Shown in pieces: positions 43,586-53,147 of a stretch of 64,000 nucleotides of DNA. This DNA comes from Craspedostauros australis (taxonomy: Eukaryota > Bacillariophyta > Bacillariophyceae > Mastogloiales > Achnanthaceae): the NCBI GenBank assembly GCA_026770025.1, contig JAMXDE010000008.1, positions 434,001 to 498,000 of the forward strand. Reading direction: 5' to 3'. Positions within the stretch are counted from its first letter, which is position 1. Each line of letters begins with the position of its first letter. Below the pieces are notes generated by a model that made no database searches, was not told where the DNA came from, and worked only from the letters and a program-made list of their open reading frames with translations. Both the position numbers and the translations under genes were made by a program.

Positions 43586-46500
43586 ATGAACGCATCTGGC
43601 AACCGCAGAAATCCAGCCAAGAAAAGAAGAGGTCCGAAGAACAGCGACGGCCATCAGATGAAACGAACGAAGAATGCCGGTGCTAGGAGGGGCAACAACA
43701 ACAACAACAACAACAACAATGGCAACAACAATGGCAACAATAATAGTAACAACAATGGAAAGAAGAGGACGCTGGAGAATGTGGTCAAGAACGGAGAGAA
43801 GGGCGCCAGATCCTCCGCCGTTCCGGAGACGATGCGCATCAACTTCGTCCAAATGCTGAAGGACTTCCGCGAGACGGACGAAGCGACGCAGCCCCGGCTC
43901 CAATTCCCCTCGACGCTGACCAACACGGAACGCAAGTACATCCACGAGCAGGCCAAGAAGCTGGGCCTCGTGTCCAAGTCGATCGGGAAGGGCGACGACC
44001 GTAAGATCCACGTCACGAGGACGAAGGTCAACGCTGCCAACAGCAGGAACGTCGATGACGACAAACCAGCGCCGCCGCAGCTGCCGATCAACAAGGCCAG
44101 CATCAAGGCCATCCGGTCGTTCGTGCATGCGCATGCTTCTGACGACGATTCGGTCTTCCCCACGGCGGGCAGCGGGAGTGCGGCTTCGGCGACGCGACCG
44201 ACGGCCGTCTCACCATCCGCACCACCAACCTCGTCGCCGTTGCCACCGCAGCACTACGACTCGCTTCAGAGCGCGCTCAGCGCCATGGAGATCGATCCGG
44301 ATGTTGAGATGGGAGACGAGAGGACCTCTGGAAGCCGCATCTCCATGTCGCATGCGGCGCGGCGCAAGTTTCACGAGAAAGCGCAGAAGGACAAGCAGGC
44401 GCACAGCAACTACAACACCATGATGCAGCAACGCAGGACGCTGCCTGCCTACGCGCACGAGAAGCACATCGTGGAGCAGGTGCAGTCCAATCTCGTCACC
44501 ATCATCAAAGGAGAGACGGGTTGCGGCAAGAGCACGCAGATCCCGCAGTTCTTGCTCGATGCCATCCCCACGGCGAACATCGTCGTCACGCAGCCGCGCC
44601 GCATCTCCGCAATCTCCATCGCGGAGCGCATCGCCGACGAGCAGTTCCAACCCAAGCGCGGCGGTCTCTTGGCCCATCAGGTCCGACAGGATTCCACCGT
44701 CACGTCCAAGACGCAGCTCACCTTCCTCACGCCGGGCGTCCTCATTCGCAAGCTCATGGGCTCGTCGCTGCTCGACGAGTACACGCACGTCATCATCGAC
44801 GAGGTGCACGAGCGCGACAAGTACACCGAGTTCATCCTCATCATCCTGCGCGAGATCCTGGCCAAGCGCAGCAAGATCAAAGGCAAGGAACTGCGCGTCA
44901 TCCTCATGAGCGCGACCGTCCAGATCGACATCTTCGCCGACTACTTCACGACGCCCACATCGCGACCAAAGGTCATCAAGCTCGATGGTCGGACATTTCC
45001 CGTGCAGACCTTCTTCCTCGAGAATATGCTGGAAATGACAGCATTCCTCGACACGACCGGTCCGATGTACAAGGAGAGCGTCTCCATCACGAATCAGCAG
45101 CTGGATGCCGAACTCGCCAAGCTACTGCCAGCGACGCCAAGCCAGAAACCAACTCCAAGCAAAGGACAGAAACGGCGGGGCAAGAAGGCCGCCGACGATT
45201 TCGGCATGCAGTGTGCAATGTGCGGTATGAGTAACTTCGGTGGAGATATCATGAAGTATGCGATGCATGTCGCCATCTGCGACGGCACGCGCGAAATCCA
45301 ACAAACCATCGCGATGGTGGACGATGCGGATGTTTCAACGGCATCCTCAGATGCCATGGACGACGATGATGCAGGTGATGATATCATGACCATCGACGGT
45401 GGTGGCGCCGATGAGAGTAAGACGTACGAAGACTACGCGGACTACGACGTCCAAGCGACGGTGGATACCTCGGACATGCGGAGACTGATGTTGGATGCGG
45501 AAGAATTGAAGAGCGTGTTGGCAGAGAGCATGCCAAAGCAAGTGGACGAAGTTAAGTTCCTGGCTCCTCAGAACACGCCCGATGACATCGGACAGCTTGG
45601 CAGCGTCAACCGGGAGGTTGATGGCAACGAAGCAACGGCAGACGACGGTGACGACAATGATGGTGAAAATGATGACGACGGTGGTGACGATGTCATCATG
45701 GGAAGTGGAGGCGAAGCGAGCAAGACCAACACGGGAGACACGCCAGAAATGCAGCAAGTGGTGGCACGTCACAAGAAGTTGCTGCAGCACTACCAGATGG
45801 TGCACAACGACGATTTGGTGGACAACGATTTGATCGTCGCCACGCTGAAATGCATCAACGAGAAGTACCCGAACGACGACGGCGCTGTTCTCATCTTCTT
45901 CGCCGGGTGGCAAGATATCTCCAGCTTGAAGATGGTGCTGCACTCGACCGATCCGTTCAAGAATCCATCGAAGTACCTAATCCTGCCCCTGCACTCTGGC
46001 ATCTCCAACGACGAGCAGCGCAAGGTGCTGAGGAGACCGCCGAAGAATGTTCGCAAGATCATCCTGTCCACCAACATCGCGGAAACATCATTGACGATCG
46101 ACGATGTGTCATTCGTCATCGACACGGGACGTGCCAAGGAGAAGAGCTACGACCCGCACCTCAAGACAGCCACGCTGCAGCCAATGTGGATCAGCCAGGC
46201 ATCGGCCAAGCAGCGACGCGGTAGAGCGGGACGCACCAAGCCAGGCATATGCTTCCACATGTTCTCCGCAACTCGTCACGAGTCGTTGCGAGAATTCACG
46301 GAAAGCGAGATGGTGCGAACGCCGCTGGAAGAGCTGTGCCTGATGTGCAAGAAGCTCCGCATTGCTCCCGGAGGCGCATCTGATGACGACGGTATCCCCG
46401 CCCTGTTGAGCAAAGCGGTGACGCCACCGCACTCCAAGTCCGTCCGCAATGCCCTGGAGATGCTGGTCGAGCTCGGTGCCATGACGAAGGAGCGGAACGA

Positions 46501-47560
46501 CCTGACCTTCCTCGGATCCTGCCTCGCCACGCTGAGCCTGGAACCGCGCGTCGGTAAGATGCTGCTGCTGTCCTACCTGCTCGGTTGCTCCCAGGTCTCA
46601 TGCGACATGGCAGCGGGGATGTCCTACAAGTCGCCGTTCATCATGGTGCCCGATGCTCTCAAGCAGCACGCCAAGAAGGTCAAGCTGAAGCTCAGCAGGG
46701 ACTGTAGGTGCGACCAGGTGACGATGCACAACATTCTGGAAGACGTCGATCGCATCTCCAAGAAACCTTGTGGAGGCCCATTCGTCTCGTACTGTCGGCG
46801 CAATTACTTGAGCAACCACTCCATGCGCACCATCTCCGACGTCCGCAGCAACCTGAGCAAGCAGCTCAAATCCATTGGCTTCGCCGCTCCGTGGGAGATG
46901 CGCGCCACAAACCCGGTCACGGGTTCCACCGAAACCGCATTCCACAACCGCAACAAGCACGTGGCGGCCATGTGGCAAGCGACCCTCGTGGCGGGCCTGT
47001 ACCCCAACATTGCCTACCGCAAGCGCGGCAATGTCAACTTCACGACGATCAGCAAGCAGAAGATCAAGATTCAGACCGGATCCGTCAATGCCATTCCTGG
47101 TACCGGCAACTTCGATCTTCGGAAGGAGTGCAGGATCCCGGAGGACGCGTTGGAGATCATTTGCTTCGGCGAGATCACGCAGGGAGAGCGCGGCTGTGCG
47201 GCGACTCAAACAACGTACATCGTGTCGCCGTTGCCGCTTCTAATATTGTGCGGTACACGCTTGACAGTGGAGCAGTACCCAAACAGCGAAACGACGATGA
47301 TGGACAAGCCAATCAAACCAGAGCTGCGGGGCATGTGCGTCATGACGCTGGATGGGTGGCTGTCCTTCCGCTGCCCACCGATCGTCGCGCGGGGCATCGT
47401 GAACATCCGGAAGCGTGTGGCAAGCGGGTTTCCCAAGATCCTGGTCGACCCATCTCTGGGATTTGGCCTTCTGGACAAGGCAGAACGTGCCGCGGTGCTA
47501 AGTCTGGACGACATCTTCCGCAACACATACGACGCGTTGCTGAAGTCAGGAGGCAAATGA
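43586..47560 (+). CDS. R3H-domain DEAH-box RNA helicase
   Basis: 1324 residues from ATG (MNASGNRRN); the codon before it is GTG. After a basic, polyAsn-containing tail comes an R3H nucleic-acid-binding domain at about 104-145 (FPSTLTNTERKYIHEQAKKL, GDDRKIHV). The helicase core follows: Walker A GETGCGKST (about 309), TQPRRISAISIAER, DEVHERD (about 404, Val in place of the usual Ala), LMSATV (about 440), LPLHSGI, STNIAETSLTIDDV and QRRGRAGRT (about 875). Winged-helix/ratchet (HA2) and OB-fold regions follow. Between the RecA domains there is an insert with a Cys-x2-Cys ... His-x4-Cys pattern (CAMCGMSN ... MHVAIC, about 540-565), plus long acidic low-complexity linkers. R3H plus DEAH recalls YTHDC2-type helicases, but no YTH domain is seen. 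It probably remodels RNA or RNPs. Intronless. Confidence 0.9.
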   Translation: MNASGNRRNPAKKRRGPKNSDGHQMKRTKNAGARRGNNNNNNNNNGNNNGNNNSNNNGKKRTLENVVKNGEKGARSSAVPETMRINFVQMLKDFRETDEATQPRLQFPSTLTNTERKYIHEQAKKLGLVSKSIGKGDDRKIHVTRTKVNAANSRNVDDDKPAPPQLPINKASIKAIRSFVHAHASDDDSVFPTAGSGSAASATRPTAVSPSAPPTSSPLPPQHYDSLQSALSAMEIDPDVEMGDERTSGSRISMSHAARRKFHEKAQKDKQAHSNYNTMMQQRRTLPAYAHEKHIVEQVQSNLVTIIKGETGCGKSTQIPQFLLDAIPTANIVVTQPRRISAISIAERIADEQFQPKRGGLLAHQVRQDSTVTSKTQLTFLTPGVLIRKLMGSSLLDEYTHVIIDEVHERDKYTEFILIILREILAKRSKIKGKELRVILMSATVQIDIFADYFTTPTSRPKVIKLDGRTFPVQTFFLENMLEMTAFLDTTGPMYKESVSITNQQLDAELAKLLPATPSQKPTPSKGQKRRGKKAADDFGMQCAMCGMSNFGGDIMKYAMHVAICDGTREIQQTIAMVDDADVSTASSDAMDDDDAGDDIMTIDGGGADESKTYEDYADYDVQATVDTSDMRRLMLDAEELKSVLAESMPKQVDEVKFLAPQNTPDDIGQLGSVNREVDGNEATADDGDDNDGENDDDGGDDVIMGSGGEASKTNTGDTPEMQQVVARHKKLLQHYQMVHNDDLVDNDLIVATLKCINEKYPNDDGAVLIFFAGWQDISSLKMVLHSTDPFKNPSKYLILPLHSGISNDEQRKVLRRPPKNVRKIILSTNIAETSLTIDDVSFVIDTGRAKEKSYDPHLKTATLQPMWISQASAKQRRGRAGRTKPGICFHMFSATRHESLREFTESEMVRTPLEELCLMCKKLRIAPGGASDDDGIPALLSKAVTPPHSKSVRNALEMLVELGAMTKERNDLTFLGSCLATLSLEPRVGKMLLLSYLLGCSQVSCDMAAGMSYKSPFIMVPDALKQHAKKVKLKLSRDCRCDQVTMHNILEDVDRISKKPCGGPFVSYCRRNYLSNHSMRTISDVRSNLSKQLKSIGFAAPWEMRATNPVTGSTETAFHNRNKHVAAMWQATLVAGLYPNIAYRKRGNVNFTTISKQKIKIQTGSVNAIPGTGNFDLRKECRIPEDALEIICFGEITQGERGCAATQTTYIVSPLPLLILCGTRLTVEQYPNSETTMMDKPIKPELRGMCVMTLDGWLSFRCPPIVARGIVNIRKRVASGFPKILVDPSLGFGLLDKAERAAVLSLDDIFRNTYDALLKSGGK

Positions 47561-48097
47561 GCACGCGATTGCAATTGCGACTGCAGCGCTGTCACCAACA
47601 GAGAGAGAAGACACACATCATCATGCTCTAGGATACTGCCGCCGTGCGCCGCGAACGTATGCAGACACGTTAACTGAAGAACAGACAAAACCACATGATG
47701 GACCGGAAGCTTTGGAGTGTGTCGTTTTGAAGGTAGCTGCTGAATGATAATTCAATAAATTGTTGCTCTGTTTTCGTCATTGCGTCTTTAGTCTTGCCTG
47801 ATCGTAGCTGTGTGTTTGATGCTGGGGATGTAGCAATGAATTTGTCTTTCGTGTCGTTAGTATTATTGTCGCTGATGCTGTCATTGCGGATGGCGCCTAC
47901 GATTATGGTGTGACGTTTGTTGGATGCAATTGCTTGGGATGCATTTCCTGGTTCGTCGTGAAGGAAATGCGGCGCCGTTGATGGCACATTCGAGCTTGGT
48001 CTTCCAACCGCACGACACCATCCGTTTGGTCGTTCGCTGTTATCACCCTGCTGTATCATGTTATACGTATGAATGCAAGCTCACCAAGCAGGTTCGC
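47561..48097. other. Convergent intergenic region
   Basis: Between the helicase and the HU gene. A 129-codon minus-strand ATG frame (47670-48059) has no recognisable motif and is not called. Nothing else is seen. Confidence 0.5.
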
Positions 48098-49238
48098 TTA
48101 CTCTTCGTTGCAAAGCTCCTTGAACTTCTTGGAAGCAGTGAATCCAGGTGACATGCGGGCAGAGATGAATATTTCCTCACCAGTCTGCGGGTTTCTTCCT
48201 TTGCGCGCGGCACGTTCCTTCGCCACGAATGTGCCAAATCCATTGAACGAAATTTTCTTACCATCGACGACACTCTGCAGATCATGTGTTCATCCATCCA
48301 TCAAATCATTCGTCCATGATGCATGCAACAAAAGCGGAGTCGGGCGTAGTGCCAATGCGGCAGACCATGTATGATGTTGTACGAAAGATTGAGAAGTTGA
48401 GAATGCCATTCCCAAGTGCACGATGTTGGATGCGACAAAGTTCGAGGATTTGGTACAAGCGACACGTCATCGAATAAGGTTGCAAAAGTGAAAGGTCCAT
48501 CAAAATCCGAAATAGAGAGACCAGTGTTGTGAAGTTGAATGAGCGAAGGAGGAAGAGGCGAAGGAAGTCGAGGTATGCCATGAGTATGGGAACGTGAAGA
48601 GTACGTTTACTCTTGGCAGATTCGGTTCAACTTGATCGAGCATGAGAACTCCGGCATGACGGAATGAGACATGAAATGGGTTGCGCATGCCAATAGCCAA
48701 GTTGATGCCCAGGGGAGGTTGCGCATCCACAATGACTGGATGCACGCCAGGAATGGCGGAATGATAGGACAATGTTCAATTTATGCACAAAGTGAAGAGC
48801 ATCCACCACATAGCATGCACACAGCATGAATGCATGCATAGGGCAGTGCAGAGCAGAATACACATGTATTTGATTTGGACGACGACTTACTTCGGTGATG
48901 ACCTCCAGAACGGCGTTGACGGATCGGTCGGCATCCGTCTTGGTTTGGCCGGTCCTCTCGGCAACCTGCGCGACGAACTCCGCCTTGGTGAGGGCTTCTG
49001 GCTGACCCTTGGCGTCCTTGGCACCCGCTTTCTTCTTGGCGACCTTCTTCTTGAGGACCTTCTTCTTGGGAGCTCCTGCCGCGGCATACAGCTCCATGGG
49101 CTCCGCTCTCGTGCGTCGTTGGACGCCGGCGAGACGGTGGGTGGAACCCCGCGCGAAGGCGGATGTCTGGTCGATCATGGTGCACATCATCAAAGTGATG
49201 GCGAACGCGACGAGGTTGGACAGGCGGTTGTGCTGCAT
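48098..49238 (-). CDS. Nuclear-encoded plastid HU-type DNA-binding protein
   Basis: Two exons on the minus strand: 49238-48891 and 48274-48098, intron 48890-48275 (616 nt, donor GTAAGT, acceptor CTGCAG, phase 0), 174 residues. The join reads VLEVITE|SVVDGKKISF, restoring a bacterial HU fold: ALTKAEFVAQVAERTGQTK, then FNGFGTFVAKERAARKGRNP and QTGEEIFISARMSPGF, with the Pro-tipped DNA-binding arm (RNP) intact. The N-terminus is a signal peptide (LVAFAITLMMCTMIDQ) ending in TSAFAR, an ASAFAP-like motif, then a transit-like stretch (RAEPMELYA) and a Lys-rich linker (KKKVLKKKVAKKK). HU compacts DNA as a dimer; here it presumably packages the plastid nucleoid. Neighbours are unrelated. Confidence 0.92.
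48275..48890 (-). other. 616-nt intron of the HU gene
   Basis: Canonical GTAAGT donor and CTGCAG acceptor. It is longer than the other introns placed in this window and separates the dimerisation helices from the beta-arm half of HU. It holds AG-rich and Cys/His-free noncoding sequence with no frame worth calling. Confidence 0.85.
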
Positions 49239-50112
49239 CTTGGACTGTTTTTTTCTGATGGTACGAGTCTGTGCTTGTGCTTGTATGCGTGGGTCTGTTG
49301 GCTTGTCGACTTGTGTGTGTGTGATCAGAACTTGCTACTAATACGACGCTCGACTATACTCGTTGTACTGTTGGTATGCTACGGAGGTTGTGGCAGGTGG
49401 TTGATGGAATGAACGCCGATGTGAAGTCTTCGGCAGATTGGACGCCGACACGATGGCCTTTTTCGTGGGCTGTTGGTGGCTCACTGGATGTCAGCTGTCG
49501 CAGAACAACACACGCAATCTTGGGTGTCGTCCTTCTCGTGGTTGATGGGTTTGGATCGCGATGTCAAGATCGATCCCGACGAGGACAGACTCCTTCCTTG
49601 ACAACAATCCACAAGAATGCTGCGGGATCAACCCAATCCACCAATTTGATTAACTGGACTACAGACACCCATCAAGATTGCAAATCGATGGCGAAAGGAA
49701 AGATCTGATTTCTGCAGAACGTGGAAAGGGCAGCACAAGCATCATATAGTGGTTCCAAGAATCGAATCGGACCAAGAAGAGGCGAGAGGATCGGAAGGGA
49801 GGAAGGCAAACACGCAGGTGCCAGACGACCACACAGACGCTCTCTGCATTGACCATTGACAACGTCGAGCATCTCGTTGCGATCATCTTCATGCGGTGAG
49901 TGAGAGTTGGGCACGGGTGTTTTGAGTGGCAAACTCGTTAGTGGCGTGTTTGAGGAGGCGCCTTGATCGCTGTGGGATCATCATGCAATCCACCGACGCG
50001 AATGCTCTCGCAGAGGCAGATTGGTCGCATGCTTCCGTGTTTCTGTGTTTGTTTGGGCAAGTGCTGCTGTGTGTCTTTGCGACTCTGCTCTCCTCTGATT
50101 GCTGATGCGCTC
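49239..50112. other. Divergent intergenic region
   Basis: Between the HU and HIT genes. No gene is seen; only short frames on both strands. Confidence 0.5.
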
Positions 50113-50171
50113 CATTCTCACAAAGTGAAACACAATATAAAATAATTCATCATCCCATCCCATCCCGCCAC

Positions 50172-50804
50172 TTGACTCCACTCCGCCATTGTACACCGCA
50201 CAGCATCAATCGCTCCCTCCTTTCGAAAGTGACGACGTCCTGCGCGGCCTTGTTCTCCACGTCCGCAGCTTCGTTCTCTTCCGTGGCCTTCGTTGCGCCG
50301 CACCCTTCCTTGGCTGCCACTTTTGCCTTGGCGAACAAAGGCAACGCGCAGCCCGCGCATCCTGCATCAGGAACAACAACAACAAACTTGGCCATGTCCA
50401 CAACGCAAGGCAACGACGAGGTCCAGAAGGCCCTAGCGGCATCCGACCGGGATGGCGCCGGACCGGCCACCATCTTCGACAAGCTCCTGTCCGGCGAATG
50501 GCCCACGGACAAGGTCCACGAAGACGATCAGTGCTTGGCCTTCAGGGACGTCAATCCCCAAGCGCCCGTGCACTTCCTCGTCATTCCCAAACACCGCGAC
50601 GGTCTCACGCAGCTGTCCAAGGTGCGCGAAGATCAGAAGGCCATTCTGGGCCATCTCGTTTACGTCGCCCAGATGAAGGGCCAGGAACTGTGTCCTGAAG
50701 GATTCCGTCTCGTCATCAACGATGGCAAGGATGGCGCACAGAGTGTCTACCATCTGCACGTTCATGTTATGGGCGGACGGCAGATGGAGTGGCCGCCGGG
50801 TTAA
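50172..50804 (+). CDS. HINT-type HIT-family nucleotide hydrolase, organelle presequence likely
   Basis: The HIT domain is complete: TIFDKLLSGEWPTDKVHEDD, AFRDVNPQAPVHFLVIPKH, FRLVINDGKDGAQSVYHLHV and the His triad HLHVHVMGG near the C-terminus, ending MEWPPG. This is the HINT1/PKCI branch, which hydrolyses AMP-lysine or aminoacyl-AMP-type phosphoramidates using the middle His. From the first ATG (50395, MSTTQGND) the protein would be 136 residues. The open frame continues upstream to 50172 without an ATG and encodes a Ser/Ala-rich presequence with SVAFVAPHP, an ASAFAP-like motif. A first exon from ATG 50104 (MRSILT) spliced over about 85 nt to 50200 would supply a start in frame; that is a suggestion only. 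Plastid or mitochondrial targeting is inferred. Confidence 0.85.
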   Translation: MTPLRHCTPHSINRSLLSKVTTSCAALFSTSAASFSSVAFVAPHPSLAATFALANKGNAQPAHPASGTTTTNLAMSTTQGNDEVQKALAASDRDGAGPATIFDKLLSGEWPTDKVHEDDQCLAFRDVNPQAPVHFLVIPKHRDGLTQLSKVREDQKAILGHLVYVAQMKGQELCPEGFRLVINDGKDGAQSVYHLHVHVMGGRQMEWPPG

Positions 50805-51081
50805 TGCGGAGGCGTGCGCAGTGAGTGCAATCTGCATCTCTGGTATCGTGGGAACATTTCATCGTCGTATGGTATGTACTCTGTTCAAGTATTCTATAAT
50901 AATACAAAGTAAATCGGCAATAGGAGTACTCCAACACTGGATGCAATGGAGTGGCGATGAGATGAGAGTGTTGCACAAATTGTTTGTGTCTACCTGTGGA
51001 GTCATGTTTCATGTTGTATTGAATTATTCCAGTATGGCATCCAGCCCACGGTCCTTTCGAACTGCGTGATGAGGACGAAAA
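50805..51081. other. Convergent 3' flanks
   Basis: AT-richer DNA with TATTCTATAATAATACAAAG near 50890-50910, the likely 3'-end region of the HIT gene. No gene. Confidence 0.5.
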
Positions 51082-52938
51082 TCACTTGCGCTGCTCGGGC
51101 TCCCGCGCATCCACGATGGACGACGCACCAGCCTGCATATGACGTTCCCACACCGCCAATTCGCAAGACTGCGGATACCGATACGCGCGTGGGAAGCATG
51201 CCGTGTGGTTCTTTTGCAGCAGCACCATGAGATCCACGATCATGGGTCCGATGATCTGGATCTCGTTGGATATGGATTCGGAAGGATCGATGAAGCGGCC
51301 CGATGAGCTGTCGATGTTGGAGTAATGATTGCCGCTGCTTAATGTGACATCGAGGAAGGTGAGCGACGCTTCGGAGAGGAGCAGCGGCAGGCGGATGAAC
51401 AAGCGCAGCAGGAAGATGCAGCCGTATACATCGCATACCGATTTGGAAGAATCGGGCAGGACCGATTGCACGATGTGCTCGTACTGCGGTCGTTCCTGCG
51501 GATAGAGAAGGCATGCGGGCAGCGCGCTTTCGAAGAGATCGCCAAGGCCCTTGCAGAAGGACTGGACTTGCGCACGCTTCTGAGGCTCCGCCTTGGAACC
51601 GCCGCGCTTCTTCTGGTATTGCTGCAGCACCTGCCGCACGGTGACGGATGCCGGCAAGACGTGCACCTTGCGAATTGGTTGCAACGAACCGTTGGCGTAG
51701 CTGTACTGACCGGTGGTGAAAGGAGTCACGTCGTACTGCTTCGGTGAGATGGCCTCCAAATCGTCGACGAGGACGGTCTTGAGAGTCAGCGGGAGTTCGC
51801 AGTAGTCCTGCCACAGGTTGTGCAGGGAAGACGAGGCCAGATTGGCACCGCCGCGCTTACGCTGCGTGCGCTTGTTGCTCGATGCAGCTGATCCCGTCTT
51901 GCGCTTACGTGCCGGGCTCGCCTTGCTGCTGCGACCAGCATCCTGGGCACGACTGTCGCCTCCTGGTGAATGCAAGGGGCTGGGGTGGCGTTGAGGCGAT
52001 GAGACACGCGCGCGGCCGTTGGGAGATGAGAAGGTGGAGATTGAGGCTGACTTCGAGATTGTGTGGCTCGATGCCGAACTTGATGCCACTGATGCGGAGG
52101 TGCCGTTGTTGTTGTTGTTAGTGGTGGTGGTGCTGTTTTTGGAACCGTTGGATATGTAGAGCTTCCGGTTGTCTGGTGTGTCGCCCACCAACGCACTGGA
52201 ATCCACCCAGTGATCCCACCTCGCGTTCCATCCTTGGTAGTGGATGTAGTACCTCCATTCCGTTCCTTCAGCCATGACCTTGCGGATGATGGCAGGATAG
52301 TAGATGGCGTTGGGATCAGGTTGGTGGACGCCATCGTTGCCGCCTTCATCGTTGGCCCCATTCTTTCCAGACTGGTTCGTCTTGGGATCATCTTGCCGCG
52401 AGTCGCAACACAGCACGCGCTGGTTCAGTTCGAACTGCGGCAATGCGCCTGTTTCCGACGCCGATGACATGCGTCTGGGTGGTGCCTTCATGTTGGCTGT
52501 GTTGTTCGCAGTACCGTTCGCATCACGCATTGCAGAATCGCCATCATGTTCGTTGTTCCTGATGTTCTGTCTGTCAGAAACAAATGCTGTCTCGTCATTC
52601 ATCATCTCATCGTCGCTGGCGTCCATTGTAACGTTGGACGCTTGAGTGGGCCAAGTGGATTGGCGTTGTTGCGAATGTTGTTGCGAATGTTGTTGCGAAT
52701 GTTGTTGTTGGCACTGTTGCGGTGGGCACAGATGCGATGGATTGTTGTTGGAATGAAGAATGTGGAAGAGGCGGAGGTGTGGATGTCGCGATGCCGCCAC
52801 CAAACGGAACAAACAACTTTCCGCAGATCGTGTCGTTGGCGGTGCGGCCTTTGTCCGGTGTTGTGTTGCGTTCGTTGAGTGTGTCCTCTTCGACGCTCTT
52901 TTTGGCGTCTGTTTTGGGGAAGGAATTGATGGAGGCAT
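51082..52938 (-). CDS. MRG15/Eaf3-like chromatin protein
   Basis: 618 residues from the ATG giving MPPSIPSPKQ; the frame opens ten codons earlier at GTG. An alternative, perhaps better, start is MDASDDEMM at 52624 (about 514 residues), because the longer N-terminus is low-complexity with HSQQ repeats. A chromo-barrel domain is seen (FELNQRVLCCDSR, YYPAIIRKVMAEGTEWRYY, HYQGWNARWDHWVDSS), then a Ser/Lys-rich linker. The MRG domain follows (LPLTLKTVLVDDLEAISPKQ, VTVRQVLQQYQKKRG, FCKGLGDLFESALPACLLYP, GCIFLLRLFIRLPLLLSEAS, IVDLMVLLQKNHTACFP). Family members read H3K36 methylation and scaffold histone acetylase/deacetylase complexes; this is the assumed role. Confidence 0.88.
   Translation of the reverse strand: MPPSIPSPKQTPKRASKRTHSTNATQHRTKAAPPTTRSAESCLFRLVAASRHPHLRLFHILHSNNNPSHLCPPQQCQQQHSQQHSQQHSQQRQSTWPTQASNVTMDASDDEMMNDETAFVSDRQNIRNNEHDGDSAMRDANGTANNTANMKAPPRRMSSASETGALPQFELNQRVLCCDSRQDDPKTNQSGKNGANDEGGNDGVHQPDPNAIYYPAIIRKVMAEGTEWRYYIHYQGWNARWDHWVDSSALVGDTPDNRKLYISNGSKNSTTTTNNNNNGTSASVASSSASSHTISKSASISTFSSPNGRARVSSPQRHPSPLHSPGGDSRAQDAGRSSKASPARKRKTGSAASSNKRTQRKRGGANLASSSLHNLWQDYCELPLTLKTVLVDDLEAISPKQYDVTPFTTGQYSYANGSLQPIRKVHVLPASVTVRQVLQQYQKKRGGSKAEPQKRAQVQSFCKGLGDLFESALPACLLYPQERPQYEHIVQSVLPDSSKSVCDVYGCIFLLRLFIRLPLLLSEASLTFLDVTLSSGNHYSNIDSSSGRFIDPSESISNEIQIIGPMIVDLMVLLQKNHTACFPRAYRYPQSCELAVWERHMQAGASSIVDAREPEQRK
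52665..52710. repeat. 12-bp tandem repeat in the MRG gene 5' region
   Basis: Units of AATGTTGTTGCG repeated about three times. On the minus strand they encode HSQQ repeats near the N-terminus of the MRG protein, or lie in its leader if translation starts at 52624. Confidence 0.85.
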
Positions 52939-53147
52939 GTTTCTTCGTTTGGGGACACAATTCTTCACATCAATTGTTCATGACGGATCGCTCACACGCT
53001 ACGCTGGAGGCTAGAGACACATGTGATACCAACGAAGGCAACACAGAACATGTCATCGTACGACTAATGCTTACTCTCCAAGTTACCATGTTCTTCTTTC
53101 ATCAACATCTAAAATACCATCCCTTCTGTCGTTACGCTCCGTTTCTC

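Noticed and set aside
47670..48059. 129-codon minus-strand ATG frame downstream of the helicase
   Set aside because: Low-complexity with no motif, lying between two convergent genes; more likely 3' untranslated sequence.
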